From Sphaerochaetaceae bacterium (GTDB taxonomy: Bacteria > Spirochaetota > Spirochaetia > Sphaerochaetales > Sphaerochaetaceae): 42,057 nt of DNA. Below are positions 35,378-42,057 of this stretch, piece after piece; the stretch's first letter is position 1, and the number at the start of each line of letters is the position of its first letter. The stretch is from contig JAILPZ010000058.1 in the NCBI GenBank assembly GCA_024699225.1, forward strand, positions 1 through 42,057. The letters are read 5' to 3'. Position numbers and translations under genes: made by a program. The notes under the pieces are model-generated. The model was given only the letters and a program-made list of their open reading frames with translations, had not been told where the DNA came from and did not search any database.

Positions 35378-36010
35378 ATGAGAGAAATAAAGCATACAGT
35401 TTATTTACTTGGAGACTCTACATGTGCAGACAAGACTCCCGAGGCATATCCTGAGACCGGCTGGGGTACATGTTTTAAGGATCACATTATAGAAGGCTGG
35501 GATTTAAAAAACCTGGCAGTTAACGGCATGAGCTCAAAGCGCTTTTTGGAAAGAGGTCTGTTTGACGAACTGTTAAAAGAACTGAGAGAAGGTGATTATG
35601 TTCTCATACAATTCGGCCATAACGAATCAAAAGAAGATGACCGTAAAACAGAGCCCTGGACAACATTCTCAGATAATCTGAAATTCATGATTACTAAAAT
35701 CAGAGAGAAAAAAGCAAAACCTGTTTTAGTCTCATCGATAGAAAGAAGAAGACACCCTATAGAAAACACACACGGAGAATATCCGCAGGCTATGGAAGCC
35801 GTGGCAAAAGAGAAAAACATTCCTTTTATTGATATGACCACTCCGACAAGAGAGCTATATGAGAAACTTGGACCTGAACCAAGCAAGCGTCTTTTCAACC
35901 ATTTCAAAAAAGAAGATAACTCTCACTTTTCCCCTGAAGGAGCTGCTCTTATGGCAAAAATGGTGGCAGAAAGAATGAAAAACGCACCATTTCTAAAAAC
36001 CTTAAAATAA
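35378..36010 (+). CDS. SGNH/GDSL esterase, rhamnogalacturonan-acetylesterase-like
   Basis: A 210-residue hydrolase with Ser14 in LGDSTCAD, the Gly of the oxyanion region near 50 (VNGMSS), Asn82 in FGHNES and the Asp180/His183 pair in DNSHFSPEG. These are the four SGNH blocks. Relatives remove acetyl groups from polysaccharides. No signal peptide is present, so it is predicted to be cytoplasmic unless exported by an unknown route. The open frame extends upstream to 35318, but that part lies in the end of the GT4 gene. ATG 35378, one base after the GT4 stop, is the sensible start. Confidence 0.88.
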   Translation: MREIKHTVYLLGDSTCADKTPEAYPETGWGTCFKDHIIEGWDLKNLAVNGMSSKRFLERGLFDELLKELREGDYVLIQFGHNESKEDDRKTEPWTTFSDNLKFMITKIREKKAKPVLVSSIERRRHPIENTHGEYPQAMEAVAKEKNIPFIDMTTPTRELYEKLGPEPSKRLFNHFKKEDNSHFSPEGAALMAKMVAERMKNAPFLKTLK

Positions 36011-36040
36011 AAATACTCCGGACATTTATCCGGAGTAAAA
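36004..36040 (-). terminator. intrinsic terminator after nagB
   Basis: Nine-base arms TACTCCGGA and TCCGGAGTA (36014-36022 and 36029-36037) enclose a six-base loop. On the minus strand the stem is followed by TTTTTATTT, so it ends nagB transcription. On the plus strand only A residues follow, so it is weaker for the esterase operon. Confidence 0.8.
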
Positions 36041-36056
36041 CACGAAAAAGAAAAAC

Positions 36057-36848
36057 TTAAAGCCTCTCGTTCTTCTCCATGTCAAGGAAGTACTTGTAAG
36101 TATCTACTGTAAGCTCTCCACAGGCTTCCTCATCACAGGCAATAATAGCACCATTGTGCATCTGAAGTGCTGAACATGTCCATTTCTGGCTAACTGAACC
36201 TTCAACTGTTGCGGCAAGGGCTCTGGCCTTGTTGTGTCCTGAGATAAGAACCAGAACTTCCTTAGAATCTGTTACAGTTCCTATTCCTACAGAGAGAGCC
36301 TTTGAAGGAACTTTGTCAGGGTCGTTTCCAAAGAAGCGGCTGTTAACAATACGTGTATCTGTTGTAAGGCTTCTTACCCCTGTTCTTGAGCTAAGGCTTG
36401 TAAACGGTTCGTTAAAAGCAAGGTGCCCGTCTACTCCTATACCACCCATAAAAAGATCTATTCCACCATAGGATGCTATCTTTTCCTCATATCTTCTGCA
36501 TTCACCTTCAGGATCATCAGTCATGCCGTTTAGAATATTGATGTTTTCCTTCTTCATATCAACAAGATGATCAAAGAAGTTATCATGCATAAAATACCAG
36601 TAACTCTGGTCGTGTGTCTTTGGAAGTCCCAGATACTCATCCATATTGAATGTAACAACATTTGAGAAAGACACCTTTTCAGCCTTGTTAAGCTTAATCA
36701 GCTCCCTGTATACACCTATAGGAGAAGAGCCTGTAGGCAGACCAAGAACAAACGGCCTGTCTTCTTTATGCGAATTAATCTTATCTGCAATATAATTTGC
36801 AGCCCATACGCTCATTTTTGCGTAATCTTCCTGAATAACTACCCTCAT
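36057..36848 (-). CDS. nagB: glucosamine-6-phosphate deaminase/isomerase
   Basis: A 263-residue enzyme that interconverts glucosamine 6-phosphate and fructose 6-phosphate plus ammonia. Motifs: LGLPTGSSPIGVYREL (35-50), NMDEYLG (68-74) with catalytic Asp70, and GIGVDGHLAFNEP (136-148) with Asp140, His142 and Glu147. All active-site residues match the E. coli enzyme. The start has GGAG seven bases upstream. The gene stands alone in direction and transcript, with a terminator after it and a glmS-type ribozyme in its leader. No nagA or glmS is in the window. NagB is reversible, so a synthetic role is possible. Confidence 0.96.
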   Translation of the reverse strand: MRVVIQEDYAKMSVWAANYIADKINSHKEDRPFVLGLPTGSSPIGVYRELIKLNKAEKVSFSNVVTFNMDEYLGLPKTHDQSYWYFMHDNFFDHLVDMKKENINILNGMTDDPEGECRRYEEKIASYGGIDLFMGGIGVDGHLAFNEPFTSLSSRTGVRSLTTDTRIVNSRFFGNDPDKVPSKALSVGIGTVTDSKEVLVLISGHNKARALAATVEGSVSQKWTCSALQMHNGAIIACDEEACGELTVDTYKYFLDMEKNERL

Positions 36849-36881
36849 ATTGAGTCTCCATTAAGAAAAATTACAACAACT

Positions 36882-37007
36882 AGAGAAGCTCTGTTACAGT
36901 GCTGATTCTGCTTTTTCTCTCCCCTATGCGATCTGTTGCAGACCGTGATGGCATCCGCCGAGTCTTTCGATAACCATCATCCTCGTCAATCTTCCGATCC
37001 AGGCGCT
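36882..37007 (-). ncRNA. glmS ribozyme: glmS-type self-cleaving ribozyme/riboswitch in the nagB leader
   Basis: Read on the minus strand, the leader contains GCGCCTGG (37006-36999), TTGACGAGGA (36989-36980) and TCGGCGGATGCC (36961-36950) in the order and spacing of the glmS ribozyme core. Pairings agree. P1: GATC/GATT with a GGAA loop. P2: TGATGG (36979-36974) with CCATCA (36951-36946), differing from the common GGAGG/CCTCC but still paired. P2a: CGA/TCG. Pseudoknot: CGCC (2-5) with GGCG. P3: CGGTCTG/CAGATCG with a CAA loop. P4: AGAGAA (36920-36915) with TTCTCT (36887-36882). The cleavage site is predicted between A at 37007 and G at 37006. The cofactor in known members is glucosamine 6-phosphate. 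The match is by eye from the consensus in memory. Confidence 0.93.
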
Positions 37008-37045
37008 AACTGTTTTTCCCTCCTAAAACAACTATCAAAACAGTT
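37008..37045 (-). promoter_or_regulatory. inverted repeat abutting the ribozyme cleavage site
   Basis: Perfect nine-base arms AACTGTTTT and AAAACAGTT (37037-37045 and 37008-37016) enclose about 20 bases that hold TAGGAGGG, a Shine-Dalgarno-like sequence with no start codon after it. The second arm ends one base before the cleavage site, so cleavage would release a short RNA ending in this hairpin. Confidence 0.5.
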
Positions 37046-37091
37046 TTACAATTAGATGGTACACAATTGAAATAAAAGAATAAAGTCTTAC

Positions 37092-38237
37092 CTATTCAAG
37101 ATGTTCCATAATAAAATCAGTAACACGCTCAGTTGATTTAAAATCACGATAGTCACACCACTTAAGCCTTGCCCATTCTCTCTCTTTAAATGACACATCA
37201 TTATCTGTTGCTACATCTTCAATAAACTTAATCAGTTCATCTATTGTTCTGATATAAGTTCCTTTTATTGTGCTTTCATAATCTACAGCAAAACCCCTGT
37301 TTGCCCTATATTCTTCAATATCTTCTATAACAAGTCCAATCTGATGCCCGGTAAGCAAGTAGTCGTAATACACAGAAGAATAATCAGTCAAAAGAGCATC
37401 AGAATCAGCGAGCAACTCGTAAACTCCAACCCCTGTTTTAATCAAATCTGAATCTTTCATAAAAATTAAATTAGGGCAGTCTTTATTTTCCAGCAGTTTT
37501 TCTGAGTTCTGGACAGGATGCAGTTTTACAAGTAAACAAGTTTCGCTCTTTTTCAGAGCATCACATATTTTTTTATAGTTTTCATCAGATTCGACAAACG
37601 GGACACCGCTTGGATACTGCTTACCATCTGAATGAACCCCAAGTTCATGATTTCTGAAAGTTGGCATCCACACTATTACTTTCTTATATCCATCAATATT
37701 CAGTATTCTGTTTGCTCCGCTCCTATGACCGAGAACATCTGCCCTCGGATAACCCAAAGAAATAATTCTTTCCCGAGGAACCCCAGAATCTTCCGAATTT
37801 ATATCATCCAAAGCAGATCCGCTGGAAAGAAGATAATCACATGTATCTCCTGCCTCATAATCTTTAGAATCCTTTAAAGGCATGCCATGAGTAAGATTGA
37901 ATGTAAACTGATTTCTCCATGTCTTATAAAAAAACCTGTTTTCAAAAATAAGTGCTTTTGATGTCAGTTTACAAAGAGACCACCTGAGTTTCTTTAAGAA
38001 ACCTTTCGGCTCGTAGTCACAAAAGAAGACATTCTTTTCCGGATAATCTTTATATTTGTTTTGATCTGAGACTCTCCAGATTATCTTGTACTTTTTGTTG
38101 ATACCGCGCTTAATCATTTCCTGATAGACAGCAAATGTATTACCCGTAAGCTCCGGATTGCTTTCAAGTAGTATTACTTTCCGTAAGGGAACAGAGATCT
38201 TTTTTGTAATATTTTTAACTGATTCTTTAATGCTCAT
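37092..38237 (-). CDS. CDP-glycerol glycerophosphotransferase-family protein (TagB/TagF-like)
   Basis: A 381-residue peripheral-membrane transferase of the teichoic-acid type. Characteristic segments are FNLTHGMPLK, ISLGYPRADVL, IVWMPTFRNHE, LLVKLHPVQN and DALLTDYSSVYYDYLL. Known members move glycerol phosphate or ribitol phosphate from CDP-polyols to a lipid-linked acceptor. In a spirochete without teichoic acid, it probably adds a polyol-phosphate unit to an O-antigen-like or capsular chain, in line with LicD. It begins 15 bases after the acyltransferase gene; a GGTATGAGAAT-type leader is present but the ribosome-binding site is weak. Confidence 0.9.
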   Translation of the reverse strand: MSIKESVKNITKKISVPLRKVILLESNPELTGNTFAVYQEMIKRGINKKYKIIWRVSDQNKYKDYPEKNVFFCDYEPKGFLKKLRWSLCKLTSKALIFENRFFYKTWRNQFTFNLTHGMPLKDSKDYEAGDTCDYLLSSGSALDDINSEDSGVPRERIISLGYPRADVLGHRSGANRILNIDGYKKVIVWMPTFRNHELGVHSDGKQYPSGVPFVESDENYKKICDALKKSETCLLVKLHPVQNSEKLLENKDCPNLIFMKDSDLIKTGVGVYELLADSDALLTDYSSVYYDYLLTGHQIGLVIEDIEEYRANRGFAVDYESTIKGTYIRTIDELIKFIEDVATDNDVSFKEREWARLKWCDYRDFKSTERVTDFIMEHLE

Positions 38238-38252
38238 ATTCTCATACCCATA

Positions 38253-39281
38253 TCAAATAAATAACTTGCCATCTATTATCCTTAATATTTTTTTACATAA
38301 ATAAGCAAGTAAAACAGTTGCTCCAAATGAAATTGAAACAAATAATATCTTATTCTGAAAACCCAGTTCACTAAGAATAATCATAGGTATTCTCTGAAGA
38401 ATATAAATTTCAAACAGGTGATTCCCAAGCCACAGCAGAACCTTATTTCCTACTGTTACTCTCGAAGAAAGAATAACTATTACCAAAGCAAAACAAAGGG
38501 CACTTATCATAAATGCAATCATGCTATCAATAGAAAATAAGAACAGAAAAAGAAAAGCGGAAACTATAAGAGAAACTATAAAGCCAAGATTACTCTTTAA
38601 TACTTTACTAATTCTGTTTTCAAAACAGGGAAAGAACATACCAAACGGATAACAAATAACAGTGTTATACCACCAGGACTCACGTCCCGTAAAACGAAGA
38701 ACCGCCACAAGAATAACACTCAGAAATCCGGTTGCCAGAAAAACTATAATCGGAGAACCTTTCCCAACCTTATCTGAAACAAACATTCCAATTAAGGACA
38801 AAACATACAGTATAAGTACTACGCATATGTACCAGTTTGAATTCCCTATGGATTCCCAGCCAACCAGACTGAGAACATATTCATAAGCACTATATTTTTG
38901 GCCAGGTAACAGTGACAGTAAAGCAAAAGGAATTAGACATATATCAAAATTTACCAGTGTTTTCAGGATTCTGTTTTTGAAAAAACTTTTCCCATACCCT
39001 TCCTTAACCATATAAGACTTAAGTACACCGTAACCGGAATAAAATAAGAACATTACTACCATAAGCTGTCCGAACCAGTTAACGACAGCTAAATAAAAAG
39101 AATCTCCAAATGCTTTGGGAGCAGCGTCTATGTATGAATTGGCATGAGAGAGAAAAACTAAAGCTATAAAAAATCCCTTTATAGAGGTACTCTGTTGTTT
39201 GCTAAGAAAAGATTCATTGAAAGAGCTAACTTTTACACCCCAGAGAAGAATTAATAGCAATATAACTGGAAACAGAATCAT
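38253..39281 (-). CDS. membrane acyltransferase family 3 (O-acetyltransferase-like)
   Basis: A 342-residue protein with about ten hydrophobic segments. The N-terminal region IKGFFIALVFLSHANSYID contains the conserved histidine of the acyltransferase-3 family, and LFYSGYGVLKSY follows, a typical second element. Relatives put acetyl or other acyl groups on O-antigen, capsule or peptidoglycan from the cytoplasmic acyl-CoA pool. The esterase at 35378-36010 might reverse such a change. Its ATG overlaps the flippase stop by ATGA. Confidence 0.85.
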   Translation of the reverse strand: MILFPVILLLILLWGVKVSSFNESFLSKQQSTSIKGFFIALVFLSHANSYIDAAPKAFGDSFYLAVVNWFGQLMVVMFLFYSGYGVLKSYMVKEGYGKSFFKNRILKTLVNFDICLIPFALLSLLPGQKYSAYEYVLSLVGWESIGNSNWYICVVLILYVLSLIGMFVSDKVGKGSPIIVFLATGFLSVILVAVLRFTGRESWWYNTVICYPFGMFFPCFENRISKVLKSNLGFIVSLIVSAFLFLFLFSIDSMIAFMISALCFALVIVILSSRVTVGNKVLLWLGNHLFEIYILQRIPMIILSELGFQNKILFVSISFGATVLLAYLCKKILRIIDGKLFI

Positions 39282-40801
39282 GTTATGCCTTTCTTTGTCA
39301 GCTTTCTCAAAGTTGATTTAATCATGCCCTTTTCATACTTGTCTGCTACAAACAAATAATACAAAAGAACATATAATGCAGTAAAACCGGCAACAAACAA
39401 ACCAAATGACAACCAGCCCGAACCCATCAAACGAACTTTAACCAACCAAACAGTAATAATAACTGTAACAGATAAAACTGAGAATTTTAGTATGTTAATC
39501 CAGTATCTTCGAATATCTATTCCTGCTTTCTTACTGTAAAACCAGTTCATAAACAGAATTTGCCCAAGTATATTTCCAACAGCTGTTCCAATTGCAGAAC
39601 CTATTCCTCCCATTTTAATTGCAAGCGGGATACTGATTGCAACATTAAGTACAGCTATTACAAGGTACATATATGAGCGGTATTTATGTTTGTTCATTAC
39701 CCTTAGAATCGTGATACCTACATTTTGTGTAAGAGGAATGATAGAAGGTATCATGATTATAATTCCTATCCAATAAGATTCTTTAAAATCCGGTCCAACC
39801 CACAGTAATAAGAACTCCTGTCCAAGACAGATATATCCGCCAAGAACAAGGAACAAAAGTGCCATCTGGAGCCTGCCAACGCGATTGAATGTATCAGATA
39901 TTTCCTGCTTTTCATCTCTTTGGTACATCCCCATTATTTTTGGCATGAATACTCCGCTAAGAGCAGTAGACAACTCTGTGAAGTAACGGGAAAAATAAAC
40001 TCCAATTGAATAAACTGATACAGCAATAGCTCCGGAAACTGCTCCGAGAATCATCTTGTCAGTACTTTCATAAAGAAAATCTATTATCATGTTGAGAAAT
40101 ACGAAGAAAGAGAATGCAAATATTTCCCGAGATAGTTTTTTTTCTGTAGGAGCAAAACTAATCTTTATCTTTATTTTTGTGATACATAAATAAACATAAC
40201 TTAGTTGCATCAGAATGGAACATACAAGCGTTACCATAGCAACAGCTATAAGTTTATACCCATTGAGAAGGAGAACAAACAGAGCAGCATACTTAAGGAT
40301 GTTTGATGCCAGATTAATACTTCTCAGTGAAAAAAATTCCTCATAAGCATTCAGCGTTGAAGAAAAAACACTTAATGGAAAAGAAATAACTACATTTATA
40401 AGAAGAATTGAATATACAGCTCTAAAAAGCTTAATTTCTTCTGTACTAAGAGTATTTTTTGCCACACTCGGATACAAAACTATTATTGCAACTCCTATTA
40501 CAAACGCTATAAGAGATATTAATGAATATAGTTTAATAAAAAGCCCGTTTAATCTGGCCTCCTCTTCTGTATCGCCGCAGACTCTGGCTTTTGTTATATA
40601 CCTGACAATTGTCTGTCCAAATCCAAGATCCAGAAGAGTAATAAAGGAAATAAGAGAATTGGCAAGATTATATATTCCATACTGAAGGCTCCCCAGTTTT
40701 GAAATCATAAACGGGGTATATAGCATACCAATGAGAATATTAAAACCCAGCGTAAAATAAGAAAGCAAAACTCCCAGCTTTCTCTGTTTTGAATAATCCA
40801 A
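39278..40801 (-). CDS. Wzx-type oligosaccharide flippase
   Basis: A 507-residue membrane protein with about 12-14 hydrophobic segments, of the polysaccharide-transport MOP family. The start (GVLLSYFTLGFNILIGMLYTP) and LGSLQYGIYNLANSLISF are characteristic. It should move an undecaprenyl-linked repeat unit across the inner membrane for the polymerase at 33038-34270. The start codon is a TTG at 40801 with AAGGAAA just upstream; no ATG lies close by in frame. It is coupled to the acyltransferase and follows the nucleotidyltransferase by 11 bases. Confidence 0.92.
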   Translation of the reverse strand: MDYSKQRKLGVLLSYFTLGFNILIGMLYTPFMISKLGSLQYGIYNLANSLISFITLLDLGFGQTIVRYITKARVCGDTEEEARLNGLFIKLYSLISLIAFVIGVAIIVLYPSVAKNTLSTEEIKLFRAVYSILLINVVISFPLSVFSSTLNAYEEFFSLRSINLASNILKYAALFVLLLNGYKLIAVAMVTLVCSILMQLSYVYLCITKIKIKISFAPTEKKLSREIFAFSFFVFLNMIIDFLYESTDKMILGAVSGAIAVSVYSIGVYFSRYFTELSTALSGVFMPKIMGMYQRDEKQEISDTFNRVGRLQMALLFLVLGGYICLGQEFLLLWVGPDFKESYWIGIIIMIPSIIPLTQNVGITILRVMNKHKYRSYMYLVIAVLNVAISIPLAIKMGGIGSAIGTAVGNILGQILFMNWFYSKKAGIDIRRYWINILKFSVLSVTVIITVWLVKVRLMGSGWLSFGLFVAGFTALYVLLYYLFVADKYEKGMIKSTLRKLTKKGIT

Positions 40802-40812
40802 TTTCCTTTCCT

Positions 40813-41574
40813 TTACTTCCTGTTTATTCCTTGATAAGTAACTCGGATTTTCTCATATCCTTCAATTGATCCAACATCAAACCTGTTTCCAGGCATCTCG
40901 TATGCATGAACAGGTCTTTTTTGAATAAGCCAGGATATAAATGACCCCGGAGCATCTGTACCACACCCCGAAGATATGCCTTCACCCAACAATTCCAAAT
41001 CAGAAGAAGCGTAATAATAAAATGGAGGAACTGCCCAATTAGATTTGGGTTCAGCTGGTTTTTCTTCCATGCTCAAAACAAGACTGTCGTCGTCAATTTC
41101 TACAACACCTGTTTTTCTGAGCTTCTCTACGGATTTCTGATAGTGTCTCATAATACATGTTGTTTTTACTTTCTTAGCATATGACACAAAACCGGAAAGA
41201 GCAAAATCCAAAAGATTATCTCCTGCCAAAACAAGAACATCTTCATTAATACCAAGAGAATCAACTGCAAATTCTATGTCTTTTACAGCGCCAAGGCGGT
41301 GTTCATTATCTGTAGAGCCATCATCAAGGACTGTAATCTTAAGACTCCCATTGTCAGATATACCAACTTTCTCCTCTGCCCATTGGGAAAAATGATTAAA
41401 AAACTTATGGTTTGAGATAACAACAATATCAGAAATGCCACAGTTTATGTACACATCATCAACAAGCCAGTCAAGAATGGCTTTTCTACCAATCTCCAAA
41501 AGTGGCTTTGGAAAGTTCTCTGTAAGAGGATACATGCGGGTTGCGTATCCTGCCGCAAGGATAAGGCATTTCAT
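40813..41574 (-). CDS. sugar-phosphate nucleotidyltransferase
   Basis: A 253-residue Rossmann-type enzyme with the signature LILAAGYATRMYPLT (4-18) and FPKPLLEIG (21-29), and LAGDNLLDF around 115-123 as the metal-binding GD pair. Further on are GVVEID, SMEEKPAEPKS and GNRFDVGSIEGYE. It makes an NDP-sugar from a sugar 1-phosphate and NTP. The sugar is unknown, but the gene overlaps a galactokinase-type kinase (TGATG), so both probably process the same sugar in successive steps. Confidence 0.88.
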   Translation of the reverse strand: MKCLILAAGYATRMYPLTENFPKPLLEIGRKAILDWLVDDVYINCGISDIVVISNHKFFNHFSQWAEEKVGISDNGSLKITVLDDGSTDNEHRLGAVKDIEFAVDSLGINEDVLVLAGDNLLDFALSGFVSYAKKVKTTCIMRHYQKSVEKLRKTGVVEIDDDSLVLSMEEKPAEPKSNWAVPPFYYYASSDLELLGEGISSGCGTDAPGSFISWLIQKRPVHAYEMPGNRFDVGSIEGYEKIRVTYQGINRK

Positions 41575-42057
41575 CAGAATTTACCCCCATCTGCATTCCC
41601 CACTCCATCTGTAGTTGAACAGATATAAGCTTTGTAACACCCGCTCATCTCCGGAAAATCTTTAAGGTATTCACGTTCAACTGTTTCTTTAATAGAATCC
41701 TCAAATGCAGGGTCAATTAATGCCATACAGCACCCTTTAAATCCGGCACCGCTAAAGCGGGCTCCATAGACACCTTCCAAACCTTTTAGAACTGAATAAA
41801 GTTTAATTAGTTCAGGAGAGCCACACTCGTAGTTTTCAATTGAACTGCGTCCACTTTCATTTATTAACGCCCCATATGAAAAAAGATCACCGCGTTTCCA
41901 ATATTCAAGGCCTTTATCAACACGTTTCATCTCACCATAGAAGTGCCTTGCTCTTTTTTGCCAGCTTACAGGAAGAGAACTTCCAAATTCATTAAATAGC
42001 TCTTCAGGGATGTTTCTCAGGTACATATCCTTAAATTTAAGACCATGCTCCAAGTCT
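41574..42057 (-). CDS. C-terminal part of a GHMP-family (galactokinase-like) sugar kinase
   Basis: The right edge cuts this gene; about 160 residues are visible and the frame stays open to the last base. A TTG at 42053 is internal, not the true start. The visible part resembles the C-terminal domain of galactokinases: RARHFYGEMKRVDKGLEYWK, the ALINESGRSSIENYE segment, and the glycine-rich motif GARFSGAGFKGCCMAL. It should phosphorylate a sugar at carbon 1 before the nucleotidyltransferase that follows. Whether the substrate is galactose or another sugar needs the missing N-terminus. Confidence 0.85.
   Translation of the reverse strand, partial: DLEHGLKFKDMYLRNIPEELFNEFGSSLPVSWQKRARHFYGEMKRVDKGLEYWKRGDLFSYGALINESGRSSIENYECGSPELIKLYSVLKGLEGVYGARFSGAGFKGCCMALIDPAFEDSIKETVEREYLKDFPEMSGCYKAYICSTTDGVGNADGGKF

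Noticed and set aside
37046-37091. Clear promoter for the ribozyme-nagB transcript
   Set aside because: Several weak -10-like boxes exist in this AT-rich stretch (such as TACCAT and TAAAAC), but none has a convincing -35, so none is called.

Overview
The window looks like chromosomal DNA of a spirochete, most likely a host-associated Treponema. It is double-membraned: it has apolipoprotein N-acyltransferase and an outer-membrane beta-barrel protein. It also carries a membrane-anchored coiled-coil protein of the spirochete type, RNase Y, and a RicT/PSP1 protein. The species call is inference from gene content. No tRNA, rRNA, CRISPR array, insertion sequence or integrase was seen. No stretch of 300 bases lacks a gene. 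The longest gap (36849-37091) is filled by a ribozyme.

Region 1 (1-9351), housekeeping. A minus-strand operon reads rpsT-hup-lnt-cinA, with ATGA overlaps coupling hup/lnt and lnt/cinA, and a clear sigma70-type promoter before rpsT. Next comes a RicT-like PSP1 protein (minus). It is divergent from a Wzz-type chain-length protein, tatD, dus and a strongly diverged purD homologue (plus).

Region 2 (9364-25817), long minus-strand runs. These hold a lipid-linked sugar module (GtrA, FAD mutase-like enzyme, GT-C transferase), a PlsC-type acyltransferase and rlmB. The chaperones follow in the order grpE-dnaK-[terminator]-dnaJ. Then come a SpiroCoCo-like coiled-coil protein, a HAD phosphatase, der, a TupA-like ATP-grasp protein, tlyA, ymdB and rny.

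Region 3 (25878-42057), accessory surface-polysaccharide locus. After an AEC transporter come three family-2 and family-4 glycosyltransferases, a DUF2334-type deacetylase, LicD, a possible Wzi-like barrel and an inositol-phosphatase family enzyme. The rest is a Wzy/ligase-like polymerase, an SGNH esterase, a TagB/TagF-like polyol-phosphate transferase, a membrane O-acyltransferase, a Wzx flippase, a sugar-phosphate nucleotidyltransferase and a GHMP sugar kinase cut by the window edge. Together these suggest a phosphate-containing, acylated glycan made by a Wzx/Wzy route with Wzz length control.

The main discovery is in the 243-base leader of nagB (glucosamine-6-phosphate deaminase). It closely matches the glmS self-cleaving, glucosamine-6-phosphate-sensing ribozyme, but sits before nagB instead of glmS and in a spirochete. 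A natural explanation is that NagB works in the synthetic direction here and supplies amino sugar to the envelope under feedback control. A second pattern is a set of about eight genes with no ribosome-binding site that carry a TANNNT box, usually preceded by TGn, exactly 6-7 bases before the ATG. This predicts leaderless mRNAs.
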